Positions 27,456 through 36,885 of a stretch of 64,000 nt of DNA are shown here, in pieces. The number at the start of each line of letters is the position of its first letter. Positions within the stretch are counted from its first letter, which is position 1. The notes under the pieces were generated by a model. The model made no database searches. It saw only the letters and a program-made list of their open reading frames with translations, and had not been told where the DNA came from. The stretch comes from Sporomusaceae bacterium UBA7701 (GTDB lineage: Bacteria; Bacillota; Negativicutes; Sporomusales; UBA7701). A program made the translations under genes and the position numbers. The stretch is taken from contig DLGF01000006.1 in assembly GCA_002482545.1 (NCBI GenBank), positions 134,418 through 198,417 of the forward strand, in the 5' to 3' direction.

Positions 27456-28502
27456 CTAGCGTTGGCCGTATAGCCTCGTTGCGGTCATGACGGCTTCAAT
27501 GTTTTCCGGCGGTGCGTTAAAGGGCGTTTCGCACCCCGTCGATACGATCAGGCCGCGCGGGCTGTCTCCCGCGCTCTCGATAATCGCTTTCACCTCGGCC
27601 GTGACCGACGCGGGAGTCCCTTTCAGCATCGTCTCCGCCGGCTGGACGTTGCCCAGTAGGCAGGCCCTGTGGCCGACCAGGCTCTTGACTTCGGCCATGT
27701 CAATCCGGTCGATGGAGAGAATGTCGGCCCCGGTGTCGGCCATCAGCTCGATAATCGGCCGGGATATCCCGCAGATGTGCAGGCAAATGGGCATTCCCCT
27801 GGCATGCGCCCGGGCCACGATATCATTGATGCGCGGCATGGCAAACTTTTCGAATTGCCGGGGGCCGATCAGGCTGGAACTGGCCACCGGATCGACGATG
27901 ACCGGCACAACGCCGATGTCGGCCATGGCGTCGATCAAGGCCAGGGCGCTGGCCTTGGACAGGTCCAGCAACTCGTTTACCAGGCCGGGGTTCTTGTAGG
28001 TCTCCCGGATAAAGGCTTCGGTCCCTCGCAGGTGCGAGGCGGTCGTAAAAGGCGCGGCGAAAATGCACCCGACAAAAACCTGCTCGCCGATTTCAGCCAC
28101 TACATGTTTTGCGGCGTTCAGATAAACGGGCAGCCGCCCGTCCTTCCAGGGATCGGCGACCTTCACCTTGGCGAGGTTCGCCGGATCTTCAGCTACAGGC
28201 TGCTCCACCCAGGGAGCGTCGTCCTCCGGGAAAAAAAGCCTGGTGCCCATAGCTTCCGCTACCGAGGCCGTTGTGGTAAACATCAGAGGAATATCATAAC
28301 CGTACCGCTTCCATGCGGCCACCTGGGCCTTCCCCATCACCTCGGCGTCCGAATTGAACCGGGAAACCGGCACGCCGGCGACGCGGGAGCAGTGATTCAG
28401 CACCAGCGGAGCCGAAGGAAGGCGGTCGATTTTCGTGCCTTGCAGACACCCCAGGACCCGTTCCTTGGGCGTCATCGTATCGGGCCTGAATTCCGGCTCC
28501 AT
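27456..28502 (-). CDS. UroD-family corrinoid methyltransferase
   Basis: A 348-residue protein of the same superfamily. Zinc ligands are in place: His242 and Cys244 (LHICGIS) and Cys324 (STGCETP). It could be a second MT-II or a substrate methyltransferase for a methyl donor I cannot name. It begins one base after the corrinoid gene stop. The ATG at 28502 has little spacing from AGG, so Met10 is an alternative start. Having three UroD homologues in one operon is unusual. Confidence 0.88.
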   Translation of the reverse strand: MEPEFRPDTMTPKERVLGCLQGTKIDRLPSAPLVLNHCSRVAGVPVSRFNSDAEVMGKAQVAAWKRYGYDIPLMFTTTASVAEAMGTRLFFPEDDAPWVEQPVAEDPANLAKVKVADPWKDGRLPVYLNAAKHVVAEIGEQVFVGCIFAAPFTTASHLRGTEAFIRETYKNPGLVNELLDLSKASALALIDAMADIGVVPVIVDPVASSSLIGPRQFEKFAMPRINDIVARAHARGMPICLHICGISRPIIELMADTGADILSIDRIDMAEVKSLVGHRACLLGNVQPAETMLKGTPASVTAEVKAIIESAGDSPRGLIVSTGCETPFNAPPENIEAVMTATRLYGQR

Positions 28503-28503
28503 C

Positions 28504-29157
28504 CTAAGCCACTTGCCGGTTTTTCAGTTTCCGCACCGCAACATTGGCGTCCGCCGCATACAGGTCGGCGCCGATCTCATCGGCAAACGCCTGGGAAATC
28601 GGGCCGCCGCCGATCATTACCGTCGTCCGTTCCCGCATTCCGCGGCTTTTCAATTCTTCGACAACGGTGCGCATCCCCTCCATCGTCGTGGTCATCAGCG
28701 TGGCCATGGCAATAATCGAGGCCCCGACCTCCTCGGCTTTATCCACAAAACTGGCCAGCGGAACATTGCGTCCGAGGTCGTGGACCTCGTAGCCGGCCGC
28801 CTCCAGCATGATCTTCACCAGATTTTTCCCGATGTCGTGGGTGTCGCCCTGGACGACGCCGATCACGACTTTCTCGGCCCCGGCGTTGTGATCGACCGGC
28901 AGATGCGGCTGAAGAATTTCCAGTCCGGCGATCATCGCGTCGGAACAAAGCAGCACCTCGGGAATAAAGTACTCTTGCTGCTCATATTTGTCACCCACGA
29001 CTTGCATGCCTTTCACCAGCCCCTCGGTGATGGCCTCATAGGCGGGCATGCCCGTCTCAATTGCAGCGGTTGCCGCAGTTCTGGCCGCTTCTTCGTCCAT
29101 ATCGATTACAGCGCCGGCAAGAGCATTCAAAATTTCCGGATTGGTCAACTCCGTCAT
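28504..29157 (-). CDS. Methyl-carrying corrinoid protein (MtgC/MtbC-like)
   Basis: A protein of about 217 residues. Residues 1-90 form the helical cap (B12-binding 1). The Rossmann domain carries DTHDIGKN, the DxHxxG motif whose histidine is the lower axial cobalt ligand, and a later GGGPIS. It accepts methyl groups from the operon's methyltransferases. The start is unclear: GAGGAGG directly abuts the ATG at 29157 and lies nine bases from a TTG at 29148, which may be the true start. It is the first gene of the operon. Confidence 0.92.
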   Translation of the reverse strand: MTELTNPEILNALAGAVIDMDEEAARTAATAAIETGMPAYEAITEGLVKGMQVVGDKYEQQEYFIPEVLLCSDAMIAGLEILQPHLPVDHNAGAEKVVIGVVQGDTHDIGKNLVKIMLEAAGYEVHDLGRNVPLASFVDKAEEVGASIIAMATLMTTTMEGMRTVVEELKSRGMRERTTVMIGGGPISQAFADEIGADLYAADANVAVRKLKNRQVA

Positions 29158-29235
29158 CCTCCTCAAATATATTCTCTATTATATGAATAGATATTTTCTT
29201 TATCGCCCGGTTTAATCCTTCTTTTTCCCGGGCGG

Positions 29236-29269
29236 GAAAAGAAAAGACCCGGCCATCCGCCAGGTCTTT
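29236..29269 (-). terminator. Terminator of the LTA-synthase-like gene
   Basis: AAAGACCtGGCggatGGCCgGGTCTTT on the minus strand followed by TCTTTTCCC, just after the stop codon. Confidence 0.85.
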
Positions 29270-29276
29270 CGCCTTA

Positions 29277-31238
29277 CTATTCGCTCTTGCGCTTGGCCAG
29301 CCACCAGGACACGGCCCGCAAGGCTTCGATATCTTTTTCGATCCTCACCCGATCCGGCCGGAGCGCGGGATTGCCGCCCTCGATGAATTCCGCCGCCGCG
29401 CTGTCGGCGCTGCCGATATAGTCTCTGGTAATCCAGAAACCGTAGTTCATGCCGAAGCCGTTGCCGCGGGTCAGGCTGCGCCCCAAGGAGTAATAGGCGA
29501 AGCCCTGCGGGGCAACCAGTTCGAGCAAGGTCGGCCCGACGTCGATATGGCTTCCGGCGGCCCATTGCGGGAAACTGTCCTTCGCAACCCCCTGCCCGTA
29601 AGCAACGAACGGAATACCGTAGCGTTTGTACAGGCCGGGGTTGGCTTCCAGATTGAGCCGGTCGGCATGGTCGCCGACAATGATAAACAAGCTGTCCGGA
29701 TACTTCTGCCGTACGGTGGCGACGAACTCGGCCATTACCTTGTCGGCGTACCAGAAATGACCCAGCTGCCTGATCAGCTCCTCATCGCCGCGAAGCTTGG
29801 CGGGTAGCCCGGCGACAACCTTCGCCCGGTCAAAGCCTTCCTGTTGAAGATCGACCGTATAGGGAGAATGGTTGGACACCGTCAGGATAATATTGAAGCT
29901 GGGGATATCCGGACTGATGCCGGACAATACCGCGTTGAACAGATACTTGTCGTCAGCGCCCCAGACATTTCCCGCCCGGCTTTCAAAGTCGCCCCGGCCG
30001 TAAAAGTCGTCGAATCCCTGGGCCCGGGTAAATTCCTCGATCCGCTCCCACGAGTTGGGTCCCGCATACCAGAACCGCGTCCGGTACCCCAGCTTCTTCA
30101 ATTGCGGGGCGATAGCCGTGGGAAACGGCCCCTGATAAGTTTCCTGATTATAATTAAGGTATAGATTTACGTCGGTCAGGCCGGTGACAATCCCGAGCAC
30201 GCCGGAAATCGTGCTCATGCCGTTCGGCAGGAAAGCGGGCACATAGGCGGCCTCGGGCTGCCGGATGATCCCCTTAAGCCCGTTGGCGATGTTGAGATCC
30301 CGGTATTCGGGCAGCAGCGTCCAGTTGGCGTAGCTCTCGCCCACAATGAGAAAAATATGGCCGGGTTTTTCCGCCCGGGACCCCTGAGCGGTCTTTTGCA
30401 GGTAGTCCGCGACACTGGCCCGCCGGCCGTCCTGCCCGGCCACCCGGGCCCCGTATTCATGAATTTGGGCCGGATTGATGTCCAGTCCGGTGGACGTCCT
30501 CAGGCGTTCATGCAGTTCGTAGGCGCGATACAAAGCCTGCATGTCGTCCAGGATCGCCTCGTTCAAAAGCTGGTCCCGGGTCACCCCGGAGTTCTCCCAG
30601 TCAATATTGTGGGCGTAGGTCATGCTGCCGCCGAACCGCAGGAAGATGCCGGCGAAGTAGATCGCCAGCAGAAAGGCCGCCCGCAGGGGGACATTCTGGT
30701 ACCAGCGGGGAAAGCTGGGGAGCCTGAGGACGCCTAGCCCCAGCCAGGCCTTCATCAGCCGGAACAGGCCATAGGCCGTTGCAGCCGCCAGGCAAAACCG
30801 CAGCGGTAAGTGGTATTGCTCGATCAGAGTGAAGAACAGGGCGTAAAGGTCATCCTGAAGGGCATTGAACAGCAATTGATTAAACCCCATGTGAAACTGC
30901 TCGTAGTAGGGGATCCTGGCGTAAAACAACATACTCAAAAGCCCGATATAAATCGCTCCGACCACCAGTCTGGCGCGCCTTCCCTGGCCGAGACTGAGGG
31001 CCTGGATCAAAAAACAGATTCCAAAGGAAGCGACGCCCATCAGCCCGGCACTCTTCAAACTCATCCTAAAGCCATAGAATAACGCCACCCAGACATCATC
31101 GGAAGTGGTGGCTTCACCCATATAGGGATACAGCACCGCGATAAACCCTATCCGGAACAGGCAGGTAACCGCCAGGATAAACAGAATGAGTTTCATGTCC
31201 TGCTGCAAGTTTTCGTTAATTTTATCCCATTTCCACAC
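29277..31238 (-). CDS. LTA synthase family sulfatase-fold membrane protein
   Basis: A 653-residue protein. Five hydrophobic segments in the first 200 residues are followed by a large extracytoplasmic sulfatase-fold domain, with HIFLIVGESYANWT near residue 295, a Ser/Thr-rich STISGVLG block and VGDHADR near 540. Family members transfer phosphoglycerol or phosphoethanolamine head groups onto glycolipids or glucans. In an outer-membrane Firmicute a classical LTA product would be unexpected, so the acceptor is unknown. The GTG start follows GGAAGGA. Confidence 0.85.
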   Translation of the reverse strand: MWKWDKINENLQQDMKLILFILAVTCLFRIGFIAVLYPYMGEATTSDDVWVALFYGFRMSLKSAGLMGVASFGICFLIQALSLGQGRRARLVVGAIYIGLLSMLFYARIPYYEQFHMGFNQLLFNALQDDLYALFFTLIEQYHLPLRFCLAAATAYGLFRLMKAWLGLGVLRLPSFPRWYQNVPLRAAFLLAIYFAGIFLRFGGSMTYAHNIDWENSGVTRDQLLNEAILDDMQALYRAYELHERLRTSTGLDINPAQIHEYGARVAGQDGRRASVADYLQKTAQGSRAEKPGHIFLIVGESYANWTLLPEYRDLNIANGLKGIIRQPEAAYVPAFLPNGMSTISGVLGIVTGLTDVNLYLNYNQETYQGPFPTAIAPQLKKLGYRTRFWYAGPNSWERIEEFTRAQGFDDFYGRGDFESRAGNVWGADDKYLFNAVLSGISPDIPSFNIILTVSNHSPYTVDLQQEGFDRAKVVAGLPAKLRGDEELIRQLGHFWYADKVMAEFVATVRQKYPDSLFIIVGDHADRLNLEANPGLYKRYGIPFVAYGQGVAKDSFPQWAAGSHIDVGPTLLELVAPQGFAYYSLGRSLTRGNGFGMNYGFWITRDYIGSADSAAAEFIEGGNPALRPDRVRIEKDIEALRAVSWWLAKRKSE

Positions 31239-31547
31239 GTCAAGACATCCTTCCAGCGCAAATGCCTCCGCCTGTCCCTCCGCACAAAAACCTTCCTGAA
31301 GCTCGCGACAAGCGGAACTTTAGGAAGGTTCGACTTTTTCTATGATTTTCCTCCAAAATTGTTACAACTTTTCACAATCTCCGCGAGTGCCCCGGCTGCC
31401 GCAATTCTTCCGTATATCTACAGCCGCTTCTTCCTGGACATACACCCTGGTCAGGACCTGGACAGCCGTCTCCCCCGGCCGGGCTAATCTCCCGCGACTG
31501 TCGCCCATTGTCTACTGTACATACACATTTTTCCGTTAAGTCCACCC
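31239..31547. other. Divergent intergenic region with a leader hairpin for the LTA-synthase-like gene
   Basis: No gene is supported. At 31289-31330 AACCTTCCT pairs with AGGAAGGTT and is followed by T-runs on both strands. On the minus strand it lies in the leader of the LTA-synthase-like gene, about 50 bases before its start, where it could act as an attenuator. The rest shows nothing I can name. Confidence 0.5.
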
Positions 31548-31576
31548 TTGATGAACATTCCAAATAGTGCTATAAT
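31548..31576 (+). promoter_or_regulatory. Sigma-A type promoter of the amino-acid permease
   Basis: TTGATG and a consensus TATAAT with 17-base spacing, about 60 bases upstream of the start codon. Confidence 0.8.
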
Positions 31577-31634
31577 TCAGCGGGGTGTTTTGTTTACTAA
31601 ATAAGTTTATTCCAGATTATAGGAGGTTAATGAA

Positions 31635-33056
31635 TTGGACGAAGCAAAAAAACTCCGCTGGTACAATCTTGCGCTCATGGCCTTTGTCATGGTATGGGGC
31701 TTTGGCAATGTTGTCAACAACTACGCCAACCAAGGCCTCAAAGTTATTGTCTCTTGGATTCTGATTAATGCTCTTTATTTCATTCCTTATGCCTTGATGG
31801 TCGGCGAACTCGGGTCCACCTTTAAGGAGGGCAAGGCGGGCGTCAGCACCTGGATCCGCTCGACCACCGGCCCCTTGCTGGCCTATCTGGCCGGCTGGAC
31901 TTACTGGGTGGTGCATGTGCCCTATTTGGCCCAGAAACCACAAAATATTCTGGTGGCCATGGGCTGGGGCATCCTCCAGAACGGCACCCTCGTCAAAATG
32001 TTCAGCCCGATGGTCTTGCAGCTTACCACCCTGGCGCTGTTCCTTTTCTTCATGTGGATCGCCTCGCGGGGCATTACCTCGCTGAAGCGGATCGGCATGA
32101 TCGCCGGCACCGCCATGCTGGTCATGTCCTTCCTGTATGTCCTTCTGATGCTGGCCGCGCCGGCTTTAAGGGGCGTGGCGTCCGCCACCACCACCTTGTC
32201 GTGGGATACTTTGATTCCCAACTTTGACTTTACTTACTTCACCACCATCTCCATGCTGGTCTTCGCGGTGGGCGGAGCGGAAAAAATCTCCCCTTATGTC
32301 AACAATACCAACAACCCGGCCAGAGAATTCCCCCGCGGCATGATTATTCTGGCGGTGCTTGTCGCCCTTTCCGCGCTCCTGGGTTCGGTCGCCATGGGCA
32401 TGATGTTTGATTCCAACAATATCCCCAAAGATTTGAAAATGAACGGTCAGTACTATGCCTTCCAAATGCTCGGCAGCTATTACGGCGTCGGCAACCTGTT
32501 CCTCATCCTCTACGCCTTCGCCAACTTCGCCGGCCAGATTTCGGCTTTGGTCTTCTCCATCGACGCCCCGCTCAAGGTCATGCTGGCTGAGAGCGATTCC
32601 AGATATATCCCGAAATTCCTGGCCAAGACCAACGAGCACGGCGCCCCCATCAACGGCTACAAACTGACCGCCGTGCTCGTAAGCCTGCTCATCATCATTC
32701 CTGCTCTGGGCATCGGCAATATGAACGACCTGTACAACTGGCTCCTTGATCTCAACTCGGTTGTCATGCCCATGCGCTACCTCTGGGTATTTGTCGCCTA
32801 TATGGCGCTGCGCAGGCTCAGCGGCAGATTCATTTCGGAATACAAGTTCGTCAGCAACCCCACCCTCGGCTTCGGCATCGGCCTATGGTGCTTCCTGTTC
32901 ACCGCCTTTGCCTGCATCATGGGCATGTTCCCGAAAGGCGTGGCTCTCTATTCCGCCCAGTGGTACTTCCAGATCTCGCTCAACATTCTGACCCCCTTCA
33001 TTCTGCTCGGCCTGGGTCTCATTCTCCCCTCCATCGCCAAGCGGGTAAACAAATAA
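31635..33056 (+). CDS. APC-family amino-acid permease (GadC-like)
   Basis: A 473-residue protein with twelve predicted membrane segments, of the amino acid-polyamine-organocation superfamily. It resembles the glutamate/GABA antiporter branch (FGNVVNNYANQGL in the first helix, QKPQNILVAMGWG near residue 100). The substrate is not determined. It starts at TTG, eight bases after a consensus AGGAGG; the ATG just upstream is out of frame. It is monocistronic, with its own promoter and terminator. Confidence 0.88.
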   Translation: MDEAKKLRWYNLALMAFVMVWGFGNVVNNYANQGLKVIVSWILINALYFIPYALMVGELGSTFKEGKAGVSTWIRSTTGPLLAYLAGWTYWVVHVPYLAQKPQNILVAMGWGILQNGTLVKMFSPMVLQLTTLALFLFFMWIASRGITSLKRIGMIAGTAMLVMSFLYVLLMLAAPALRGVASATTTLSWDTLIPNFDFTYFTTISMLVFAVGGAEKISPYVNNTNNPAREFPRGMIILAVLVALSALLGSVAMGMMFDSNNIPKDLKMNGQYYAFQMLGSYYGVGNLFLILYAFANFAGQISALVFSIDAPLKVMLAESDSRYIPKFLAKTNEHGAPINGYKLTAVLVSLLIIIPALGIGNMNDLYNWLLDLNSVVMPMRYLWVFVAYMALRRLSGRFISEYKFVSNPTLGFGIGLWCFLFTAFACIMGMFPKGVALYSAQWYFQISLNILTPFILLGLGLILPSIAKRVNK

Positions 33057-33073
33057 GCATACCGATACGGCGA

Positions 33074-33107
33074 GAGAGAGCAGCAAGCTAAGCTTGCTGC
33101 TCTCTTT
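33074..33107 (+). terminator. Terminator of the amino-acid permease gene
   Basis: AGAGAGCAGCAAGCT-a-AGCTTGCTGCTCTCT followed by TTC; a 15-base perfect stem between convergent genes. Confidence 0.85.
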
Positions 33108-33131
33108 CATGATGGCATGGGGTTCTCGCCA

Positions 33132-33932
33132 TCAGGCGTCCGCCAGCACGTCCTGCACCGTATACCAGCCGGCGGGCTTGCCGGCCAGGAACCGGGCGCA
33201 GTTGCAGGCGCCTTCGGCGAAGCATTCCCAGTTGTGGGCGTGGTGAGTGATCTCCAGCCGTTCGGCTTTAAATCCGAACATTACGGTATGGCTGCTGGAA
33301 ATATCCCCGGCCCGCACCGAATGATAGCCGATGGTGCCCGGTTGCCGCGGGCTATGGCCGCTCCGGCCGAAAACCGCGATGTCGTCGAAGGGTTTTCCCA
33401 GGCCCTTGGCCAGGGCGTGGCCCAGTTCCCGGGACGTCCCGCTGGGCGCATCCTTCTTGTCCCGGTCATGCATTTCGATGATCTCGATATCGGCGGCGTC
33501 GGCGAACTTTTCCGCCAGCATCGCCAGGACGCCGTAGAGCAGGTTTATGACCCGCGAGGTATTGGCGCCGTACAAAAAAGGAATTTGCCGGGCCGCTTCC
33601 CGCAGGCGCTCCCACTGTCCGGGCGTAAAGCCGGTGGTGCCGCAGACCACGGCTTTGCGGTGTTTGACCGCCAGCTCGGCCACGGCGAGCGAAGTCTCCA
33701 CCGTGGAATAGTCGATAATAATGTCGCAGCCGTCGATAACCGCGGCCAGATTATCCACGACAGGCGCTCCCACTTCCTCCCCCAGCCCGGCTAGCAGACC
33801 GATGTCCCTGCCGCAGTAATCCCGCCCCGCCGGGGCAATTCCCGCCACGATCCTCATGTCGCCGCGCGCGGCGACGGATTTGGTAATGAGCCGCCCCATC
33901 TTCCCCCGCGGGGCGATAATAATGATGTTCAT
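33132..33932 (-). CDS. dapB: 4-hydroxy-tetrahydrodipicolinate reductase (DapB family), first copy
   Basis: A 266-residue protein of usual DapB length. The catalytic signature EMHDRDKKDAPSGTS is complete, the nucleotide-binding start is MNIIIIAPRGKMGR, and CGTTGF is kept. DapB reduces hydroxy-tetrahydrodipicolinate in lysine and diaminopimelate synthesis, also needed for spore dipicolinate. A GGAGGGA site precedes the ATG. No other dap genes adjoin. A second, more divergent copy lies at 39928-40764. Confidence 0.9.
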   Translation of the reverse strand: MNIIIIAPRGKMGRLITKSVAARGDMRIVAGIAPAGRDYCGRDIGLLAGLGEEVGAPVVDNLAAVIDGCDIIIDYSTVETSLAVAELAVKHRKAVVCGTTGFTPGQWERLREAARQIPFLYGANTSRVINLLYGVLAMLAEKFADAADIEIIEMHDRDKKDAPSGTSRELGHALAKGLGKPFDDIAVFGRSGHSPRQPGTIGYHSVRAGDISSSHTVMFGFKAERLEITHHAHNWECFAEGACNCARFLAGKPAGWYTVQDVLADA

Positions 33933-34111
33933 AGCGATCCCTCCGTTCCTTCGATCTTTTGTCTATTCCACACCTCGCCAGGCTATCCCTTTCTCCGGCC
34001 GCCGCCAAAACGCCGCCTGCAGAAAAAGCGGCCCGAGTATGGCGGGAGGGATTTATTGCCGCCATGCGGAAATATACAGGTATAAATCACGCGATAGCGA
34101 GGTGATGCAAC

Positions 34112-35455
34112 TTGCGCCGACTGGCCGCCGTTCTGACGATGCTGGCCTTGCTGGTCATAACCTGCGCTCCCGCGGCCACGGGGGCCGAAGCGCTGCCCAA
34201 CGTTTCCCGGCCGATGCTTGCAGCCGACTACTGGATAAACAACACCGCCAGGCCCGACCAGCTCATCCTAAGCAGCGCCGATATCGCCTTGTTCAACAAG
34301 CGCATTATCGCGGACCTGCCCGGCGTCGCATTCGACCTGGCCGCTTATCCGGCGACGCTGGACCGGCCAACGCTCTCCTCCCTGCTGTCCGCCGCCCAGT
34401 TTCCCCAGGGCGCGGCATATGTCAGCGGCCTGCCCGCTTCCGCCGCCTTCCGGGAGAACTGCCAGCGCTCCATTAACCCGGCGGCCGTAAAGGACGCCAA
34501 CCCGGTACGCTACGGGCTTACGGTCCGCCGCACCGACATCCGCACCTTCCCCACCCTGAGCGGCGTATTCGATTCTCCCGGCGACCGGGACTTCGACCGG
34601 TTTCAGGAAACCGCGGTCGACCCGGCCGAGCCCGTCCTCATCCTCCACGAAAGCCTGGACAAAGACTTCTATTTTATCCAGATGCGCAATTACCGGGGTT
34701 GGGTGCCTGTCCAGGATATCGCTCTGGCGAAAACCCGCCAGCAGTGGCTTGACTATATGACCGCAGGGGACTTTTTGGTTGTCACCTCCAGCACCCTGGG
34801 GATCGGCAGGGACCCGGCCACCGGGGGGCCCCTGCTGTTTCAAATGGGCGCCAAAATACCCGTTGTGCGAGCGGAAAGCACCGGAGCCGGGCTGAGCTAC
34901 CTGCTCAAAGTGCCGGTGCGGACCGTCGACGGAGTCCTGGCCTTCCGTACGGAGCTTGTCCCGGCCTCGGCCGACGTTCATCGCGGCTATCTCCCCTATA
35001 CCCGGGCCAATACCATCCGCCAGGCCTTTCGGATGCTCGGCGATCCCTACGGTTGGGGCGGACTCGCCGACAGCGTGGACTGCTCAAGCTTTATCGCCAA
35101 CATCTTCCGGACCATGGGGTTTCTTCTGCCCCGCAACGCCGACGAACAGGAAAGCGCCCCCGGCCTGAAGCTGGCCTTGGCCGGCAAAAGCGCGGCGGAG
35201 CGTCTGACCCTGCTCCAGCAGTTGCCGCCGGGAAGCCCGGTGTTTATGAACGGCCATGTCATGCTCTACCTCGGCCAAAGCGGCGGGAAACCGTACATAA
35301 TCCATTCGCTGGGCTCCTATTCCCGGAAGGACCCGGCCACCGGACGGCTGCAGCGGGTTCCGGTGATGCGGGTGGTAGTGAGCGACCTTGGGTTGCTGCT
35401 GAGCAGCAACCGGACCTTTCTCGACGCCCTTAACGGCGGTACCGACTACCGCTAA
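34112..35455 (+). CDS. Secreted SH3-like NlpC/P60 peptidoglycan hydrolase
   Basis: A 447-residue protein with a signal peptide (residues 1-24, basic start then a hydrophobic core ending ATGAEA). SH3-like segments occupy the middle (SGVFDSPGDRDF, YRGWVPVQD). A C-terminal NlpC/P60 domain has catalytic Cys324 in SVDCSSF and His382 in NGHVMLYLG. It resembles YkfC-like endopeptidases that cut stem peptides. It starts at TTG after GAGGTGAT; the overlapping ATG is in another frame. A strong terminator follows. Confidence 0.9.
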   Translation: MRRLAAVLTMLALLVITCAPAATGAEALPNVSRPMLAADYWINNTARPDQLILSSADIALFNKRIIADLPGVAFDLAAYPATLDRPTLSSLLSAAQFPQGAAYVSGLPASAAFRENCQRSINPAAVKDANPVRYGLTVRRTDIRTFPTLSGVFDSPGDRDFDRFQETAVDPAEPVLILHESLDKDFYFIQMRNYRGWVPVQDIALAKTRQQWLDYMTAGDFLVVTSSTLGIGRDPATGGPLLFQMGAKIPVVRAESTGAGLSYLLKVPVRTVDGVLAFRTELVPASADVHRGYLPYTRANTIRQAFRMLGDPYGWGGLADSVDCSSFIANIFRTMGFLLPRNADEQESAPGLKLALAGKSAAERLTLLQQLPPGSPVFMNGHVMLYLGQSGGKPYIIHSLGSYSRKDPATGRLQRVPVMRVVVSDLGLLLSSNRTFLDALNGGTDYR

Positions 35456-35522
35456 ATCCCTGCCGCTGTTTTAAGCCGGTCTTCTCCCCGGAAACGCGAA
35501 ACAGGGCCTAGTCAACAATCAA

Positions 35523-35565
35523 CCCGGAGGATGGCGCGGTTATCCAGCGCCTTCCTCCGGGTTTT
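35523..35565 (+). terminator. Terminator of the NlpC/P60 gene
   Basis: CCCGGAGG...CCTCCGGG with an inner GGCGC/GCGCC pairing, followed by TTTTGTT. Confidence 0.9.
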
Positions 35566-35629
35566 GTTATGCCGACGGCTTCGGCCGGCACCGCCACGCA
35601 CCGTTCCTCATCTTGCCTGCTTGGGGAGT

Positions 35630-36196
35630 TCAGCCTTCCACGGGGGCCGTCTGCGGCGTCACCAGGTCCATGACGGCGAGGATCTGGCGCAGGGTCGTCT
35701 CGATCGCCCCGCTGTTCTTCACGACATGATCGGCGCTCTGCCAGTTGTTGAACTCTCCGTTCTTTTCCGCATACTCAATTCGCTGCCGTATTTCGTCCTG
35801 ACTGTCGCCCAGCACCAGGCAACGGCTGAGCACCGTGTCCTTGTCAACCAGGAGATAGATGGATTCCAGCCGGTCCCCCAGCAATTTTTTTAATTGTTCA
35901 AAGCCGTTCATATCAATATCCACAACCGAGACAGGATATAAGTTGACCTTTTTGAGCACTTCCTCCTTGCTGAGCCCGTAGTAATGCTCGGAGTAAGTCG
36001 CCCGCTCGGCGAAGGGCTGGCTGGCAAAGGCTTGTTTCTCTACAAAATAGTAATCCACACCATGTTGCTCACCCTTCTTCGGCGGTCTTGTCGTATGGCT
36101 GATCAGCGCCGGGATGCCGTACTTTTTGAATAGCTGCTTGACGATCAACGTCTTGCCGGATGCAGGCGGTCCAACGATTGCGTATACTTTGTTCAT
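35630..36196 (-). CDS. Guanylate-kinase-like P-loop protein
   Basis: A 188-residue protein. The P-loop GPPASGKT is at residues 9-16, followed by SHTTRPPKKGEQHGVDYYF, the GMP-binding region of guanylate kinases. The later part is less typical (VDKDTVLSRCLVLGD in place of the usual lid). It may be a housekeeping Gmk paralogue or a kinase of other nucleotides. AAGGAGGA precedes the ATG. It has no operon partners. Confidence 0.8.
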   Translation of the reverse strand: MNKVYAIVGPPASGKTLIVKQLFKKYGIPALISHTTRPPKKGEQHGVDYYFVEKQAFASQPFAERATYSEHYYGLSKEEVLKKVNLYPVSVVDIDMNGFEQLKKLLGDRLESIYLLVDKDTVLSRCLVLGDSQDEIRQRIEYAEKNGEFNNWQSADHVVKNSGAIETTLRQILAVMDLVTPQTAPVEG

Positions 36197-36522
36197 CCTT
36201 CTTCCTCCTTAAGGCTGAAACTTAACTGCCGCGCTCATGGGGATGAAAATCCTCTTTACTATAATATCGTACTATCCCGCCATTTTATAAAGACAGCTCC
36301 ACATATTTTCCAGTATGGCGAATCATCGTTTTGCTTCTCATCCGCCCCATCTATTTCCATGATATTCTTAGTTCATTTGGATAAATGAGCCTTTTTACCC
36401 ATTAATTTTTACAGACTATCCGGCGATAACATAAAGAGTCCTATTTTTATATTATTTTACCAAAGGGCGTTTTCGGTGGGTAGACAACCCAGACGCCCCA
36501 TCCTTCCAGCCTGCCGGTCATA
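36197..36522. other. AT-rich intergenic region
   Basis: About 325 bases, clearly AT-richer than the surroundings, holding the minus-strand promoter region of the guanylate-kinase-like gene. The missing 5' part of the 3D-domain gene would be expected here but no signal-peptide coding frame is found. Confidence 0.5.
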
Positions 36523-36885
36523 GTGACCGCCTACACCCGTTACGACGAGGGCTGCACCGATTACACCGACTGCGGCACCCGGGGGCTGATCGCGGTCGAT
36601 CCTTCGGTCATACCGCTTGGCATCAAGCTTTCGTTCCCGGCTGCGGCGAAGCGCTGGCCAAACGACATCGGCGCGATTAGGGGCAACCATATCGATCTGG
36701 CGATGGACACTCTGGACGAGGCCTTTGCCTGGGGCGTCCGCAATATCACCATCTATGTGCTGCCAAACAGCTGCCCTTTCCGCGGTCTTTTGCCGGCGAA
36801 AACAGTTGCCGGAAACTGCCGGCTGGCTTACAATAGAAGCATTATAGGAATTGACTCGGCATTTGTGAGGGATTCGGACAAATGA
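36523..36885 (+). pseudogene. 3D-domain (MltA-like fold) protein, 5'-truncated
   Basis: The translated frame from GTG 36523 (120 residues) is a recognisable 3D domain: TAYTRYDEGC, then GLIAVDPSVIPLGIKL, IRGNHIDLAMD and WGVRNITIYVL. Such domains belong to exported cell-wall lytic proteins, but here a stop lies 14 codons upstream, there is no signal peptide and no ribosome site before the GTG. The C-terminal 30 residues run past the domain into the start of the EamA gene. It is most likely a remnant; a start at a non-standard codon cannot be excluded. Confidence 0.6.
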
